From positions 62,001-126,000 of the forward strand of contig KL197713.1 of NCBI GenBank assembly GCA_000697665.1: a DNA stretch of 64,000 nucleotides. Direction: 5' to 3'. The translations under genes were made by a program, and so were the position numbers. This document shows, piece by piece, positions 12,556-24,181 of the stretch (position 1 is the stretch's first letter; each line of letters opens with the position of its first letter). The DNA is from Jaapia argillacea MUCL 33604. Taxonomy: Eukaryota; Basidiomycota; Agaricomycetes; Jaapiales; Jaapiaceae. The notes beneath the pieces were generated by a model, which saw only the letters and a program-made list of their open reading frames with translations, was not told where the DNA came from and did not search any database.

Positions 12556-13014
12556 TCAGATCGAGAGCAAGCCAGCACCACCTGTAGGGCTGACCATGGC
12601 TGGCTTCGGAATTGTAATCAATGATTCCAAGTCGACGGGGACAGTAATACTGCTCGAGTGATCCCAGGGACCCCTAACAAAGTCACCAGTGGACCCTGAT
12701 GAAGAGTAAGAACTCGAAGTGGAACTGGAACGTCTACCCTGTGGCGAGGGGCGAACATTCATCTGTGGTATCGCGAGAGGCGGGAGGTGTTTATGCGTCA
12801 AGCGAATATTGACATCGGGCTCCATTAAAGGAAGCGAGGATGAGGGGAGGTCGGGTGAGCCTGTGCGGGCTCTTGTGACGGGTCCGCGAGGGACGGATGA
12901 GGGCGGGTAGAATGTCGGGCGAGGGACGGATGGGAGGGTGTGCCTGGGTTGCCCTCGTGGAGGAGTAGGGCCTGCCACAAGGCGAAGGGGGGTAGGAGCG
13001 GGTCGGCGGGGCAT
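12556..13014 (-). CDS. Small proline/serine-rich hypothetical protein
   Basis: A single-exon frame of 152 codons beginning MPRRPAPTPLRLVAGPTPP. It is rich in Pro, Ser and Arg in the first two thirds, has a serine run (SSSTSSSYSSSGST), then a more ordered patch RGPWDHSSSITVPVDLESLI and a hydrophobic-poor C-terminus ending GGAGLLSI. No signal peptide, membrane segment or known domain. It sits between UBE2C and the RRM gene on the same strand with about 490 nt before and 470 nt after, room for its own promoter and terminator. The composition could also arise from GC-rich noncoding DNA, so gene status is moderate. Confidence 0.55.
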   Translation of the reverse strand: MPRRPAPTPLRLVAGPTPPRGQPRHTLPSVPRPTFYPPSSVPRGPVTRARTGSPDLPSSSLPLMEPDVNIRLTHKHLPPLAIPQMNVRPSPQGRRSSSTSSSYSSSGSTGDFVRGPWDHSSSITVPVDLESLITIPKPAMVSPTGGAGLLSI

Positions 13015-13507
13015 GAGGATTGATTGTGGTGCGAGGCGGTTTGTAGAAGAGAGTCTGTTACTGAAGGCTCACTACGCTGGAGGGAATGGTCTGCAGAGGT
13101 GAAGACAATGACAACCTTTAGTAACCTGGTAGTTAAGCGGAAGGTGAAAGGTGACAAGGTGCTCACAATGGTGAAGGAGTGTCTTTGGCGCAACTGATTG
13201 GCACTAAAGCAGAAAGGTTCCAACTAAAATGCTCGGATCAACCGAGAAACAAGGAACGAAATCGTTGGCGAGGGGACAAAGAGCGTGGATGGACCGTTGG
13301 TCTTGGTCGTAAGGTCGAGGGAGTCGTCGATGTTCGAGTTACGTAACCAAGATCTCTGAAAACATTTTCATCTCAAAACTCTTCAGGAGATGGGAAAGAG
13401 ATACAAATTGCAATGCGAAAGCTTTTGTGGGGGGCCGATACAACAAATGCATGTAAAAATGATTATCCACTACAGTCCACTATGTACATGGTACGGTCAA
13501 CAAACGC
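13015..13507. other. Spacer between UBE2C and the small hypothetical gene
   Basis: Contains the UBE2C 3' flank and, presumably, the promoter of the small minus-strand gene. I see no TATA box or repeat that stands out. Confidence 0.5.
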
Positions 13508-14435
13508 CTATGCCGAGGGACCATCACTGATAGGGCGGTATGCCCGCATTAACTGGACCTTGTATTCTGGAAATGCTTCGTGAAGAAATGTTGTGCAAAA
13601 CATAGACGCGACACGTACCGGAAGGCGAGTCCCACAGTCCAGCTGCCTCAGTGTTCAGTGGTGATGCGTTATTAGGTTCTGCGATTGCAAATAGGTGTCA
13701 AAATAAGTTGAATGGAAGGGGGGGGAAAAACAAACCTCCTAAGAGAGACTGAAGAGATAACAAGATCGTCTGGACACTGTACACAGCTGACCACTTGTCC
13801 TGATACAATATAAGTCAGCATCGCTGCTCGGTAGCACTGTCAATGTAGATTAACCTGAAGGATATCGAGACAGATGGCGCCGCTCGTCAAATCGACATTG
13901 GGATGGTAGCAAGGAGATTCGAATTTAATATTCGGAGCGACGTAGGGGTAGTTGGGAGGGAAAGTGATGAAGATCTTGTATGTCAATCCAGCGTAAATCT
14001 ACGGGATAGGCGTGGGGTCAGTTGTGTTCCGGGGTAACAAGTGCGGCACATACAGTTCCAGGAGCGCCCTCAATTGTCCCGACCCATTCGAATAGGTTTG
14101 CATCACTCTTGGGGAAAGCAGACTGTGAAAGGGCAGATGAGCGATCAATTGAGGCAGGTTGAAGGGTCTGTCAAGACGCACGATACCCGGTGAAGACGAC
14201 ATCTGAGGGAGTGGATTAGTCAGCCGCGAGACTGTGTGTATGTATCGGCACTCACCATGAGCTGCATCAGTTCACTGCTCAGTCTAAATACCTACAGGTC
14301 AGTGTCTATCCAACAGAGTGGCGCAGTTGGCTCGTACCTTCGCGTAACGCTTCCTGCACCCTCGGTCGTCGAGCCTGTGACGCTTGTCTTCGTGGAGCTT
14401 CGAGGAGGAGCGAGCGACATTGTGATTTGTTCCAT
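13508..14435 (-). CDS. Ubiquitin-conjugating enzyme E2 C (APC/C E2, UBC11/UBE2C)
   Basis: E2 that charges ubiquitin for the anaphase-promoting complex during mitotic exit. Conserved core in order: [12 protein letters not shown], a short SSSPGISAFP loop, [16 protein letters not shown], the [14 protein letters not shown] sheet, PCYHPNVD, and the active-site cysteine in GAICLDILQ. It ends with [24 protein letters not shown] and [11 protein letters not shown], all diagnostic for UBE2C. About six introns; the splice MQLM|MSSSPGI|SAFP is supported by family alignment. The 30-residue N-terminal extension is Ser/Thr-rich, as in animal UBE2C, where it restrains activity. Start at 14435 ([11 protein letters not shown]) or 14420 (MSLAPP). 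The C-terminus ends [12 protein letters not shown]. It is divergent from EDE1. Confidence 0.94.
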
Positions 14436-14780
14436 GATTATCGTTAGGAATGGAGTCGAAGGCTGTCGCGTGTGGAGGGCAAGGCGTGCAGAAAATGAAA
14501 ACGAGTGAACGTAAAAAGACAAGTTCAAGTTGTGGCACACAAGGGCTACTTGTTGGGACGCGGTAGTCACGTGTTGTCCTGGTCCCTGGAGTCCGCTGCG
14601 GACCGTTGAGTCGGTGCCATTGGTCCACAAGGTCCCCCATCAGCAGAAGCCGGTCCGCAGCCTGGTGCGACGGTTCGTGTCGGGATTTCGGTTCCTTGTT
14701 TGTGGCGAAAGTGACGACGTCTCCCTCGCTCTGGTATCCATTCGCTGGTAACGATCCCACCGTTCTTGTTCTCTCGGACA
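14436..14780. promoter_or_regulatory. 345-nt divergent promoter between UBE2C and EDE1
   Basis: The two start codons face away from each other with only this segment between them. It contains an E-box, CACGTG, in GTAGTCACGTGTTG near 14570. No TATA box stands out in either direction. Confidence 0.5.
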
Positions 14781-17700
14781 ATGTCCAGCTCCTTCTCACC
14801 AACTCCGGCGGAGCTTGCGCTCGTCCAGAAGATATTTGCTCTCCCAGAAGCACAGAAACTTGGCGCGTTAACCGGCGATGTCGCTGTACAAATCTTTGGA
14901 GGTTCAAAGCTTCCCCCCACTACTCTCGGAGAAATATGGGCTCTCGCGGACTCAGATAATAATGGCTGGCTTTCGAAGAAGGGGGCTGCAGTCGCCGTTC
15001 GGTTAATGGGATGGGCGCAGAAAGGCGAGAAGGTCAGAGAGGAACTCATTAATAAGCGTACGTGCTCTCTTCTTCAAAGTATGGATGCAGTACAGTTAAC
15101 AAATGCGAATGAACAGCCGGTCCTATTCCAACTATCGAAGGTGTCTCCAGCGGAATTGAGGCGCAGAGAACAGGGACTCCCACCCCCAAGTCGCCACCTC
15201 CACCCTCAGCCCCGGTCTTAACTCCCCAGGACAAGACAAAGTTCATGAGATTGTTCACGGGCTCTGGCCCTGTCAACGGCTTGTTGAGCGGTGCGTCGAT
15301 ATCTCGCGACTTTTGAGCTGCATCCCAAGTTCTGACGTTGATTGCGATTCAGGCGAGAAGGCTCGAGATATTTTTGTGAAGTCTAAGTTACCTGTCGAGA
15401 AGCTCTCGCAAATATGGTTCGTAGTCGTTTATCCATGATTTCTTCAACGCCTTACCCCGTTTTGCGTCAGGTTTCTTGCGGATACTCAGAACCGTGGAGC
15501 CCTGGATTCAACAGACTTCACCATTGCCATGTACCTAATTCAAGCTTGCATGTCAGGCCAACTCACTCTCGTTCCAGCAACCCTCCCTCCTGGATTATAT
15601 GAACAAGCTGGTGGTCGAGCAGCAGAACGTGTTACTTCACACGGAACTGGTAGCTCGGGCTCATTCAGCCCCACTCTCGCGGGCTCGTTTCCTGGCCGTC
15701 AATCTGCCGTCCAGACGCATTCCACCGGCCAAATGAGACCTCAAATCACTGGGTCACAACTGAAGTCGTCTACAACTGGTCCTCCATTGCCTTCCCGACC
15801 GTCTCCTGCACTTATTGGTAGCAGTGCCTTCGGAACGGCTTTGCAACCTCAAGGAACAGGTCAACATTGGGATATCACGGCTACGGAGAAGGCGAACGCG
15901 GATCGATTTTTTGATACCCTCGATCCGCAGATGAGAGGTTACATTGAAGGAGATGTCGCAGTCCCGTTCCTTCTCCAATCCAAATTGCCTGAAGAGGCTC
16001 TCGCTCAAATATGGTGTGTTTCTCACTATGCGGCTTATTCATAAGTTTGTTTCGTTGCATCTCATCGGTCACCAATTTTGCAGGGATTTGTCAGACATTC
16101 ACAACGATGGTCGTCTTACTCGTGACGGTTTCGCCATCGCCATGCATTTGATTCAGAACAAACTCGCTGGCAAAGATGTTCCGACGGCTCTCCCTTCAAG
16201 CCTCATCCCTCCGCATATGCGAACGACCGCCACCTCCGCGTTTGCAGCACCTCGGTCTCCTCCTCCTGCAGAGCCTCTGCGAGATTTGTTATGGGATGAA
16301 ACACCTCCTCCATCCGCTGCTTCTCCCCACCCCCCTGCTCCTTTCCAACCCCAGAGAACTGGAACGCTCTCGCCTCAGCACACCGCAACCCCCGCCGGTG
16401 GCTTTGCGCATCAGGTGCAAGACCCTTTCGGAGGAGCTTTCGGATGTAAGTTAACATTCTCCCTTTTCCCAACCTTATCTTATTCGTTTGCAGCTGTGCC
16501 GCATCGTGACCTGTTGGGAGATGATGATGACCATCCGACCACCGCTTCACCGCCCCTTGAAGACAAATCCGCTGAAATAGGAAATACACAGAACCAGCTC
16601 AACTCCACCAACCGGTCCCTCGAAAACGCCAGAACGGAAAGAAATACCCTCGAGAGGACCTTGGCGGATCAAGCTGCGCAGCTGTCTGCATTGCAGACTC
16701 AACTCTCCTCAGCCAAAGCTGCTTACGAGACAGAATCCAAGTTGTTAATCACTCTTCGTGAACGATTTACCACTCAGAGCGCTGAGATACAGAAGTCGAG
16801 GGAAGAGTTGATTACCGCCGAAAGTGATCTTAGTGGGCTAAGAGTCGAGAAAGGAGAGGTCCAGAGTAGCCTCCTTCGTGACAAGGATGAAGTACGGGAG
16901 TTGCAGCGGAAGATGCATGAGGTGGGGTTGCAGACGGAGACGATTAAAGTCGAGTTGGAGAAGGCCAAGAAAGAAGCTAAGCAGCAGAAGGGATTATTAG
17001 CCATCGCCAAGAAGCAGTTGGTAACCAAGGAACATGAGAAGCTTAGGATTGAGAAAGAGTTGAACGAGGCTGAGGGCGAGGTTACCGAGGTCACCAAGGA
17101 GAAGGAAGAGGTTGAGGCGGAACTGGCGAAGGAAGAGCCGACCGTTAATGGGCACGATGCATCGTTCCCTGTTGCCGACGACAATTTGTTCGCTGCCATG
17201 GCACAACCCTTGCCCATGTCTCCTGAGCCTGGTTCTCCTATTGCAAGCCCAACCGGCGGGAAAAGCACGAATCCCTTTGACAGATTTATGTCCCCTATGG
17301 CTTCAACCCCTCGTTCGCAATCACCATTCATGCCATTCGCAGCCGCATCCATCCCGACCCCTCCTAGCACCGTCGCTCCTCCAGCCGAGAACGTTTCTGA
17401 TCCTTTTGGGCTCGACACAATTGCGTCGGAAGAACCACATACAACAGAGACTGCGACTACTGATAACACAGACGATGCATTGGAGCAAAGCGCGAATCCA
17501 ACATTCCCTCCCTTGTCCATTCCACCGCCACAGCCGTCCGTTGATACTCAATCTCCCTCTGAGACTGACTTTTGGACAACTCCTCCTCAAACTGCTTCTG
17601 CCAACGATATTGCTAAGGCGGCAGAGGCCCAATTCCCCGCTATAGACGAAACAACCCCGACCACTTTGGAGCCCGAGACACACGAAGACCTCGGGCACGA

Positions 17701-19086
17701 GGAGACTGATCTAGCAACCCAGCTGAAGGAAATCGATGGAGATGAATCCGATACCAGCGATGAGGATGAAGAACCTCTCGCCGAGCGGCGTGAGTCTTTG
17801 ATCCAGAGCAAAGGCAAAGAACCCCAGCCGGACATAAGTGCACCCCCTTCCACACTCCCCGCCTTTGATGTTGCCTTTGGGGAGGCAGCAGAATCTGCTC
17901 CTATCCAATCCGTTCCCGCAGTCTCGTCGATCCGTAGCCAATCCCCTGCCCTCAGTTCTCATTCGGCCAGCAAGGACATCTTCAGTTCTCCTCTTCTTCC
18001 ACATGCTGCTCCACCTCCATCTATTCCAGCACATACTACCGACACCGTCATTGAACCTGCTCCTCGCTCGTCCAGTTTGAGGGAGCCTTCTGCGGTTAGC
18101 GACTTTGATGAGGCCTTTGGCAAGCTGGCGAACAGTTCCAGTACCGGAGGACCTCCCGATTTCTCTTTCGACACTGGATTTGACGACGATTTTGACTTTG
18201 CACATGCCACCTCTGGCGATTTCAAGCCTGCCGCGTCTAGTGGCAATGGTGTCGCTGGGCCCAGTGATTTTGATGCGGCATTCGCGCCACCCCCTAAACG
18301 GGCCAATGGCCATGCGGCCCCTGCTGCGACGACATCTACTCCGCTCGGTCCTGCCTTCTCTTTCGATGACGCCTTTAGCACCCCCGCTACTAACCTTCCC
18401 CCAACTGCGGCCTCCACTTCGGCTGCAACTCCGACACCCGTGCAAAACGGATCACATGGTATTGCCTTTGATGACGCATTTGGAGGTCTTGATACCTCCA
18501 AAGCGCTTGCGTTGGATAATTCGTTCGGGACGGACTCTTCACGGGGATCCACATCCTCTCGACCCCAAGTGGCTGTTGTACCTTTCCCTACACCACCACC
18601 TGCTTCTCCTCCCCATGCCCCCTCGTCTCCCGAGACCACGGTTAGACGCTCGGGATCACCGGCGCCTAGATCGCTATCACCTCCAGTCCGTGCCCCGTCA
18701 CCCAAACTTCAGCCTGGTTTACGACCTTCGACGGCTGGTTCGGGCGATAAACACAAAGAAGCCCGACACTCAAGACTGAGCGTAAGTTAATCTCTTCACG
18801 TTTTTCGACCATTATGGATTGATGAGGCTGTTAGCAGATTCGCCTGCCCTTCGGCAAAAAGAAGGCGAAACATGATGCTGCAGCACCACCCATTCCGGCG
18901 CGCGCTACCACGTTATCGCCCCTCGAAGAGCCTTCGGATTCGTTCACCCCTGCCGTTGACGATGATGTGGAGCCCGTGAAACAGCTTTGCGGTATGGGAT
19001 TCTCCAGAGCCCAAGCAGTCGGCGCACTGGAAAAGCATGGATACGATGTCCAGAAAGCCTTGAATTCTCTCTTAGGAACCCAATAA
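14781..19086 (+). CDS. EDE1: EH-domain and UBA-domain endocytic scaffold EDE1/Eps15-like
   Basis: Early endocytic scaffold that binds NPF-bearing adaptors through EH domains and ubiquitin through a UBA domain. Three EH domains: EH1 about 14800-15060 (GDVAVQIFGGSKLP..LGEIWALAD), EH2 about 15225-15590 (DKTKFMRLF..ARDIFVKSKLPVEKLSQIW), and EH3 about 15870-16210 (DRFFDTLDPQMRGYIEGD..EEALAQIW..DLSDIHNDG). A coiled coil follows (about 16570-17140, dense in Glu/Lys/Gln heptads), then a long Pro/Ser-rich acidic tail with DPF motifs and repeated FDxAF motifs. The last exon carries the UBA domain, VKQLCGMGFSRAQAV..YDVQKALNSLLG, and stops at 19084-19086. The intron 16446-16493 is 48 nt with no stop, so its retention would stay in frame. 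Confidence 0.95.
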
Positions 19087-19644
19087 TTCGAATGTTCTCT
19101 TGTATTCTTTTGCTCTGACCTGTGAGGAAACATTCTTTTGGATCTATTCTGTCCCTCCTTTCCTTCATCCTTTGTTCCACGGATCCTGTTTGATATGCCT
19201 TTCCTTTCCTCGATAATGAACGGGATTATTTTCCTCCACGTGTGGGTTTGATCCGCACCGCAGTTCCGAGCGCTTGTGCTTCAAGGAGCAAGTTTTCTAG
19301 CAGATGAATCCGAAATGACCTGTGCATCGTAATGACTCCCAGTCAGAAGACATAAGTGACGCTCATTGGATGAGAAATTCCGGCCTGCATGCAACTTGCT
19401 GTGAAGTTTACATTTGGGATACAAGGACGCACACGAGGGCTGTGGTTCTGTCAGGTTCGAACCATCGCGAGACGGGCACTGCAAGGACATGTCAAAAAGC
19501 AGACCAATCTGCCATTGTCCGCCCTGCCACATTGTGGGACCCACAAATTTTCACCTTCCGATATATAGGCTTTAAGCATACCTCGACGCCCTCATCAATC
19601 CGCTCACAAGACACATTTATTTTTCTCTCCGACCTCAGAATTCA
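19087..19644 (+). promoter_or_regulatory. EDE1 3' flank and PDE1 promoter
   Basis: A TATATAGG box at 19562-19569 lies about 80 nt ahead of the PDE1 start, followed by a CA/CT-rich probable start region. No gene is visible; a GGTTCGAACC string at 19454 resembles a tRNA T-arm but no cloverleaf surrounds it. Confidence 0.6.
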
Positions 19645-21034
19645 ATGCCTACCTTCACTATGGTAGTCTTGGGTTCTGGAGGCGGTCCCCATGAATCCAA
19701 CATGTCTGGGTACGTAGTTCACTCCCGTCAACTCCACATCCCGGAACGATCTTTTCCAGGTATCTAATCAAACCCTCGGAGCGCTCATGGACGGAAGGAA
19801 TCATCGGAGTGGAAGCAGGTACGTGGGTTGCTCCTTCTGCTCTATCTATAGCTGAGCCTATCCACCTCAGGCTCTGGCTTGGGTGCACTGGATTTGATTC
19901 TGGAGCGAAATCCGTCTATTTTCGATGAGGAGTCTTCGGAGGAGCCTGATTCGACTGACATACAGTCGGCCTATGATGTCTACTCGTCTATCCGGTTTGT
20001 TCACCACATTTTTGCCTCGTGTGCCTGAGCCTGAGACTCTGAGTTTATGTCAGATGCTTCCTCGTAACTCATGCTCACCTGGATCATGTCAATGGTTTGA
20101 TATTATCAGCGGGGTCTATCGGGGGACCCAGAAAACGCATATATGCGGCCCACCAGACCCTGAAGGATATCGATAGTATCTTCGGTGGTGGCCGTATCTG
20201 GCCCAACCTTGCCTCGTGGAAGGAGCAAGATGATGCCTATAAACTTTTATACCAAGCGTGAGTGGAACCTACGTGTCACGCATGTTCCTTGCTCAATTTT
20301 TTCGCTCGAATCGCAGTCTACCCTATGAGCCAATCTACACCAGTGTCGGGTTGGATGTCTCTGTCCGAATGATGCCCCTTAGCCATGGATTCGACGAAGA
20401 ATCTGGTATATATGACTCGGCCGCCTTCTTTATCAAGCACGACCCATCTGGTCGCGAATTCCTTTTCTTTGGTGATGTCGAACCAGATAGCATCTCCACC
20501 AGACCCCAAACCATTCACGTCTGGCGTGCTGCTGCTGCGAAGATACCCCACACCCTAGATGCGATTTTCATCGAGTGCTCTTGGCCGTCCGGTCGGAGCG
20601 ATGCAACGCTTTATGGTCACCTTAATCCTGAGCACCTCGTGGCTGAACTCGTCATTCTCGCCAAAGAAGTCACGCAAGCCCGTCAACGCGGATCCTCGGA
20701 CGCAGCTGCTACAAATGGTCATTCTTCGAACGGGCGAAATGGACACGGTTCCAAGCGAGTGCGGAAGAAGCAACGATTAAATTCGATATCGGAGGAATCT
20801 TTGCGCGGGGCACTGGCTGGAGTCCGCGTCTTTATCACGCACTGCAAGGCCGATCTTGAAAAGGCTCATACCCGTCCCATAAACCATGTCATCGCGGAAC
20901 AAGTGAGGGTATTGGCGGACGAGAGGGGTCTTGGTGCGGACATCGTGGCGGTCGACCAAGGCTTGTTATTGGGTGAGTTGCCCTCCATCTTCCCGCAGAA
21001 ATCGTCATTCATCGCCTATCACGCAGATATCTGA
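19645..21034 (+). CDS. PDE1: Class II (low-affinity) 3',5'-cyclic nucleotide phosphodiesterase
   Basis: Hydrolyses cAMP and damps PKA signalling; metallo-beta-lactamase fold. It starts MPTFTMVVLGSGGGPHESN, typical of the family. The metal-binding motif is THAHLDHVNGL (near 20055-20100). Further signatures: GPRKRIYAAHQTL, MPLSHGFDEESGIYDSAAFFI, FLFFGDVEPDSIS, AIFIECSWPSGRSDATLYGHLNP and VFITHCKAD. Between the last two lies a disordered Gly/Asn/Ser insert with the basic patch KRVRKKQR. About five introns; the last joins LLL to a terminal D-I-stop, an ending compatible with the family but the weakest boundary. It converges on striatin across 291 nt. Confidence 0.94.
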
Positions 21035-21325
21035 GGCCGATGCTTACTCCCGTCTCAAACTTATGTAGCTCTTAGCCCAACTGTAGCCCTACGAATTCCT
21101 TTGCCAGTGTATCAAATATGTAGTCCCAAGCAGATAAGAAACAGCGGTAGCATAAAGTAATTGTTTGGAGTCGTGACGTCGTGACGAAATAATATACAAG
21201 GAACACTTGGATGCGCGCTGGACATAATCCGTCCGTCAAAAGGATATGCTTGATCTATCAAACTACGTGGAAAAACAATTAAGACGGGACACAGACAATG
21301 ACAAGTCGACGAGGGGAGAAAGGAA

Positions 21326-24181
21326 CTACGAAGAAGCATATAACTTCACCACACCGTCCGCACCAGCGCTAGCCATGAAGGGAAGGGAGGGGTGGAACTC
21401 CACGTCCAGCACGCCCTCGTGCGCCTTTTCTCGATGGCTTGTAATCTCCTGCACGCAGGATCGCGACCCGAGTAAATCCCAAAACCGCACAGAACAGTCG
21501 TGGCTTCCCGAGACGAGAGAAAAGCCTGAGGCATCAATGGAGAGTGATGTGACACCATCCAAGTGTGCCAGCATCGAATGTGTACATTGACCTGAGGCGC
21601 CCATCAGAACAGAGCAGCAAATTTGCATTGATGTACTGTACTGACCTGATGATATATCAAAGATGCGTATATGCTTATCCTCGTGAGCTGTCACCAGGAG
21701 CGGCATGGTAGGGTGCGATGCAATACTATTGATCTGAGATAAACCTGGGTCTTCTGTAGCCGGCGACAAAGGTCAACGATGATTCCATGTAATAAAGACC
21801 GACGAAAACCTACCATGGCCAAGATCGCTGTGTAACTGAGCGAGTTCTTTCCCACTTTCAATATCGAATATCTTGATGACCGCGTTCTGATACGCTACCG
21901 CGACCTTCTTCAAGTCGACTTTAATAGCTTCCACAGCCGTTGCACCAGGAGCCTCCTCCTCTCCCGGCTCCTCTGACTGGCTATCCAGACCGTAATAGCC
22001 CCATGTCAATTTCAAAGAGCCTCCACCAGAAGGACCGCTAACATCCCAAATCTTTACCGATCCTTCCGCACCGCAGCTGATCAGGGTGCTTTCATCTCGG
22101 ACCAGAGCTAAATCCCACACCGCATCCGTGTGGCCGATAAGCTCTCCCCGAGCTCGAGACCGATCATACGGTGCATATGTCGTGTGCGACGGAGGCGGCA
22201 GCGCCCACACACGGATTGACGAATCCAAGGATGCAGAGTATAAGAGGTGCTTTGATGGTGAGACTATTAATCGCGTAATTCCAGCGGAATGACCACGGAG
22301 AGTCAGCTGAGGTTCAACCTCCGTCGTCGGACGGGCACTGTACAGAATAGCGGATGAAATAAGTTTGAAGTACTCATGCACGACAAACTATGGACTGACC
22401 TAGAGGAAGTAAGACCAGCGACATCCATCCGCCAAATCTTCACCGTACAGTCGTCACCCCCTGTCGCTAGGCAAAGTTCATTCGGGTGGAACGCAAGGGC
22501 TCGGACAGCATCCAAGTGACTGTCATATTGTTAGCGTTTGATGCAACAGCGGATACAAGAATGCAAAGGACTAACTTGCGTAGAGTCCTCTTCGCCTTCC
22601 AAGCTTTCATACCCTCGCCTTCACCAACAACAGCTGCCTCCTCATCTTCAACTTCAGCCTCCTCATCCTTGCCATCCTCATCCTCCTCTCTCGTCCGCCT
22701 CTCCCATGACGCAGCTCCACTCATAGATGGACCCGCCCTCTCCAACCTCAACTGCTCAGAGGCCTCGTGTGACATCCTCAACTTCTCCTTCCAGTCTTCG
22801 TCCGGTCGGAAGATAGCAGTCAGTTGCTGTGGCTCCCGTTCGTCTTCCTTCTCCTTCTCCATCTGCGGCGGAGGTTGCTGCTGTTGAATCTGGTTGAGAG
22901 ATGATTGGTGTTGTTGCTGCTGCTGCATCATAGGAGGTTGTTGTTGCTGTTGCAACATTCCAGAAGTCAAAGGATTCATTCGCTCCATGGGGTTCATTTG
23001 TTGAGCGGAGGACGCAGGTGCCGTTTGAGGGCCTGACATTAGGCCGACCCCATTCATGACCGGAAATTCCTTGCCTGCTTCAGGCATGGCTTTTCGTGGT
23101 CGGCCGTTATACGCCATCTGATCAAAGGAAGGGACATTTGGAAGGGAGAGTGGTAGTTGACTGCTGGTGAGAAGGGCACGATTTGGGAGGGGGTTCATCG
23201 CCTGGGGAGATGTCAGATACGAAACCTCCTGCAAACATCTGTAGTCCGATTGGACGACACATCAGTACGAGGCGTCGCGGGCAAAAGCGAAAAGCTGGGG
23301 GGGGGACCTACTGTTTGAGGTAATCCCGACTTCGCGCTCGACTCTTTGGGTCTCTCCCAGGAGGAGGTTTACCGATACCACCTACGGTGCCGGTGGAGGC
23401 GCCGTTGGGTATGGGCCAATTCCCAGCCCATGTGACGGGTCGTCCAGGTGGGCCAGCGCTTAAGCCGTTTGGCAAGGAGCCCATGGATAACCGGGGGTTC
23501 TCCGGGGGCAATGGCGAATCTAGGTGGAAAGATATTTCAGGAGAGTGGCCAAGAAGCTGAAGGATCAGCAAATTGTACCATCACTTCGTGGAGAGCTGCC
23601 GCTGCTACCCTCCTTGTGACTTCCGGCGTCGTCCTTTTGAGCATTTTGAGAATGGAATGAGACCAATTTCGCTGGTGCGGTTGATTGTGAGGCGGATGAG
23701 GTTAGCTGTTTCGAGCTTTGGGAGTGGAAATTAGATGGTGCGGGGGAATGAGAGGGACAACGAGGGGCATACCGTTCGACACGTAGCGCGTACTCGAGCA
23801 TTTTGATACGTCGCACCAAGTCGACTTTCACATTTTCAAAAGACCGGCGTTCACCCTCCAGCAGCGCTATTCGTGCCTATGAACAGCAAAAATATGAGGC
23901 AACGCGACACGACACGGAAAAGACAAAGGTGGAGCAACAAGACATACCCTCATCTCCGCACGCTCGATCTCCCATTCATTTCTGTCACGCTCATATCTTC
24001 TCCATTCGGTCTGCAAGAAGTGAAGGACGTTTGAGAGGTTGAAGTCCTGTCCGTTCTGCGGGGGCGGAGGAGGGATATTTGAGGACTGCTGAGCTTGTTG
24101 CTGTTGCTGTTGCTGTTGGAGTGACTGCTGCTGCTGGCTTTGCTGCTGTTGGTTTGGGGGGAGCTGTATTGGGCCCAGCAT
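21326..24181 (-). CDS. Striatin-family WD40 protein (STRIPAK scaffold)
   Basis: Scaffold and PP2A regulatory subunit of the STRIPAK complex, homologous to Sordaria PRO11 and yeast Far8; in fungi it controls cell fusion and fruiting. Order: Gln-rich N-terminus; caveolin-binding/coiled-coil block [20 protein letters not shown] and, after an intron, [20 protein letters not shown] plus [10 protein letters not shown]; a Pro/Gln-rich linker with an acidic stretch; then WD40 repeats ([82 protein letters not shown]). The start chosen is 24181 ([14 protein letters not shown]); an in-frame ATG at 24289 is possible. Two polyglutamine tracts flank the coiled coil. Confidence 0.94.
22874..22962 (-). repeat. 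CAA/CAG-rich tract encoding polyglutamine in the striatin linker
   Basis: Encodes runs of four to five Gln broken by Pro, Met, His and Ser, between the coiled coil and the WD40 propeller. Mixed CAA and CAG codons make slippage slower than a pure CAG run. Confidence 0.8.
24092..24152 (-). repeat. CAG/CAA tract encoding N-terminal polyglutamine of striatin
   Basis: Encodes [15 protein letters not shown] and a further eight-Gln run, immediately before PPPPPQNG and the conserved caveolin-binding block. Confidence 0.85.

Noticed and set aside
16774-17520. 248-codon minus-strand frame opposite EDE1 (and another at 17959-18705)
   Set aside because: Antisense of a strongly coding, Ser/Pro/Glu-rich exon; composition mirrors it and no family is recognised.
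19440-19480. GGTTCGAACC resembling a tRNA T-arm
   Set aside because: No acceptor stem, D-arm or anticodon arm at the right spacing on either strand.
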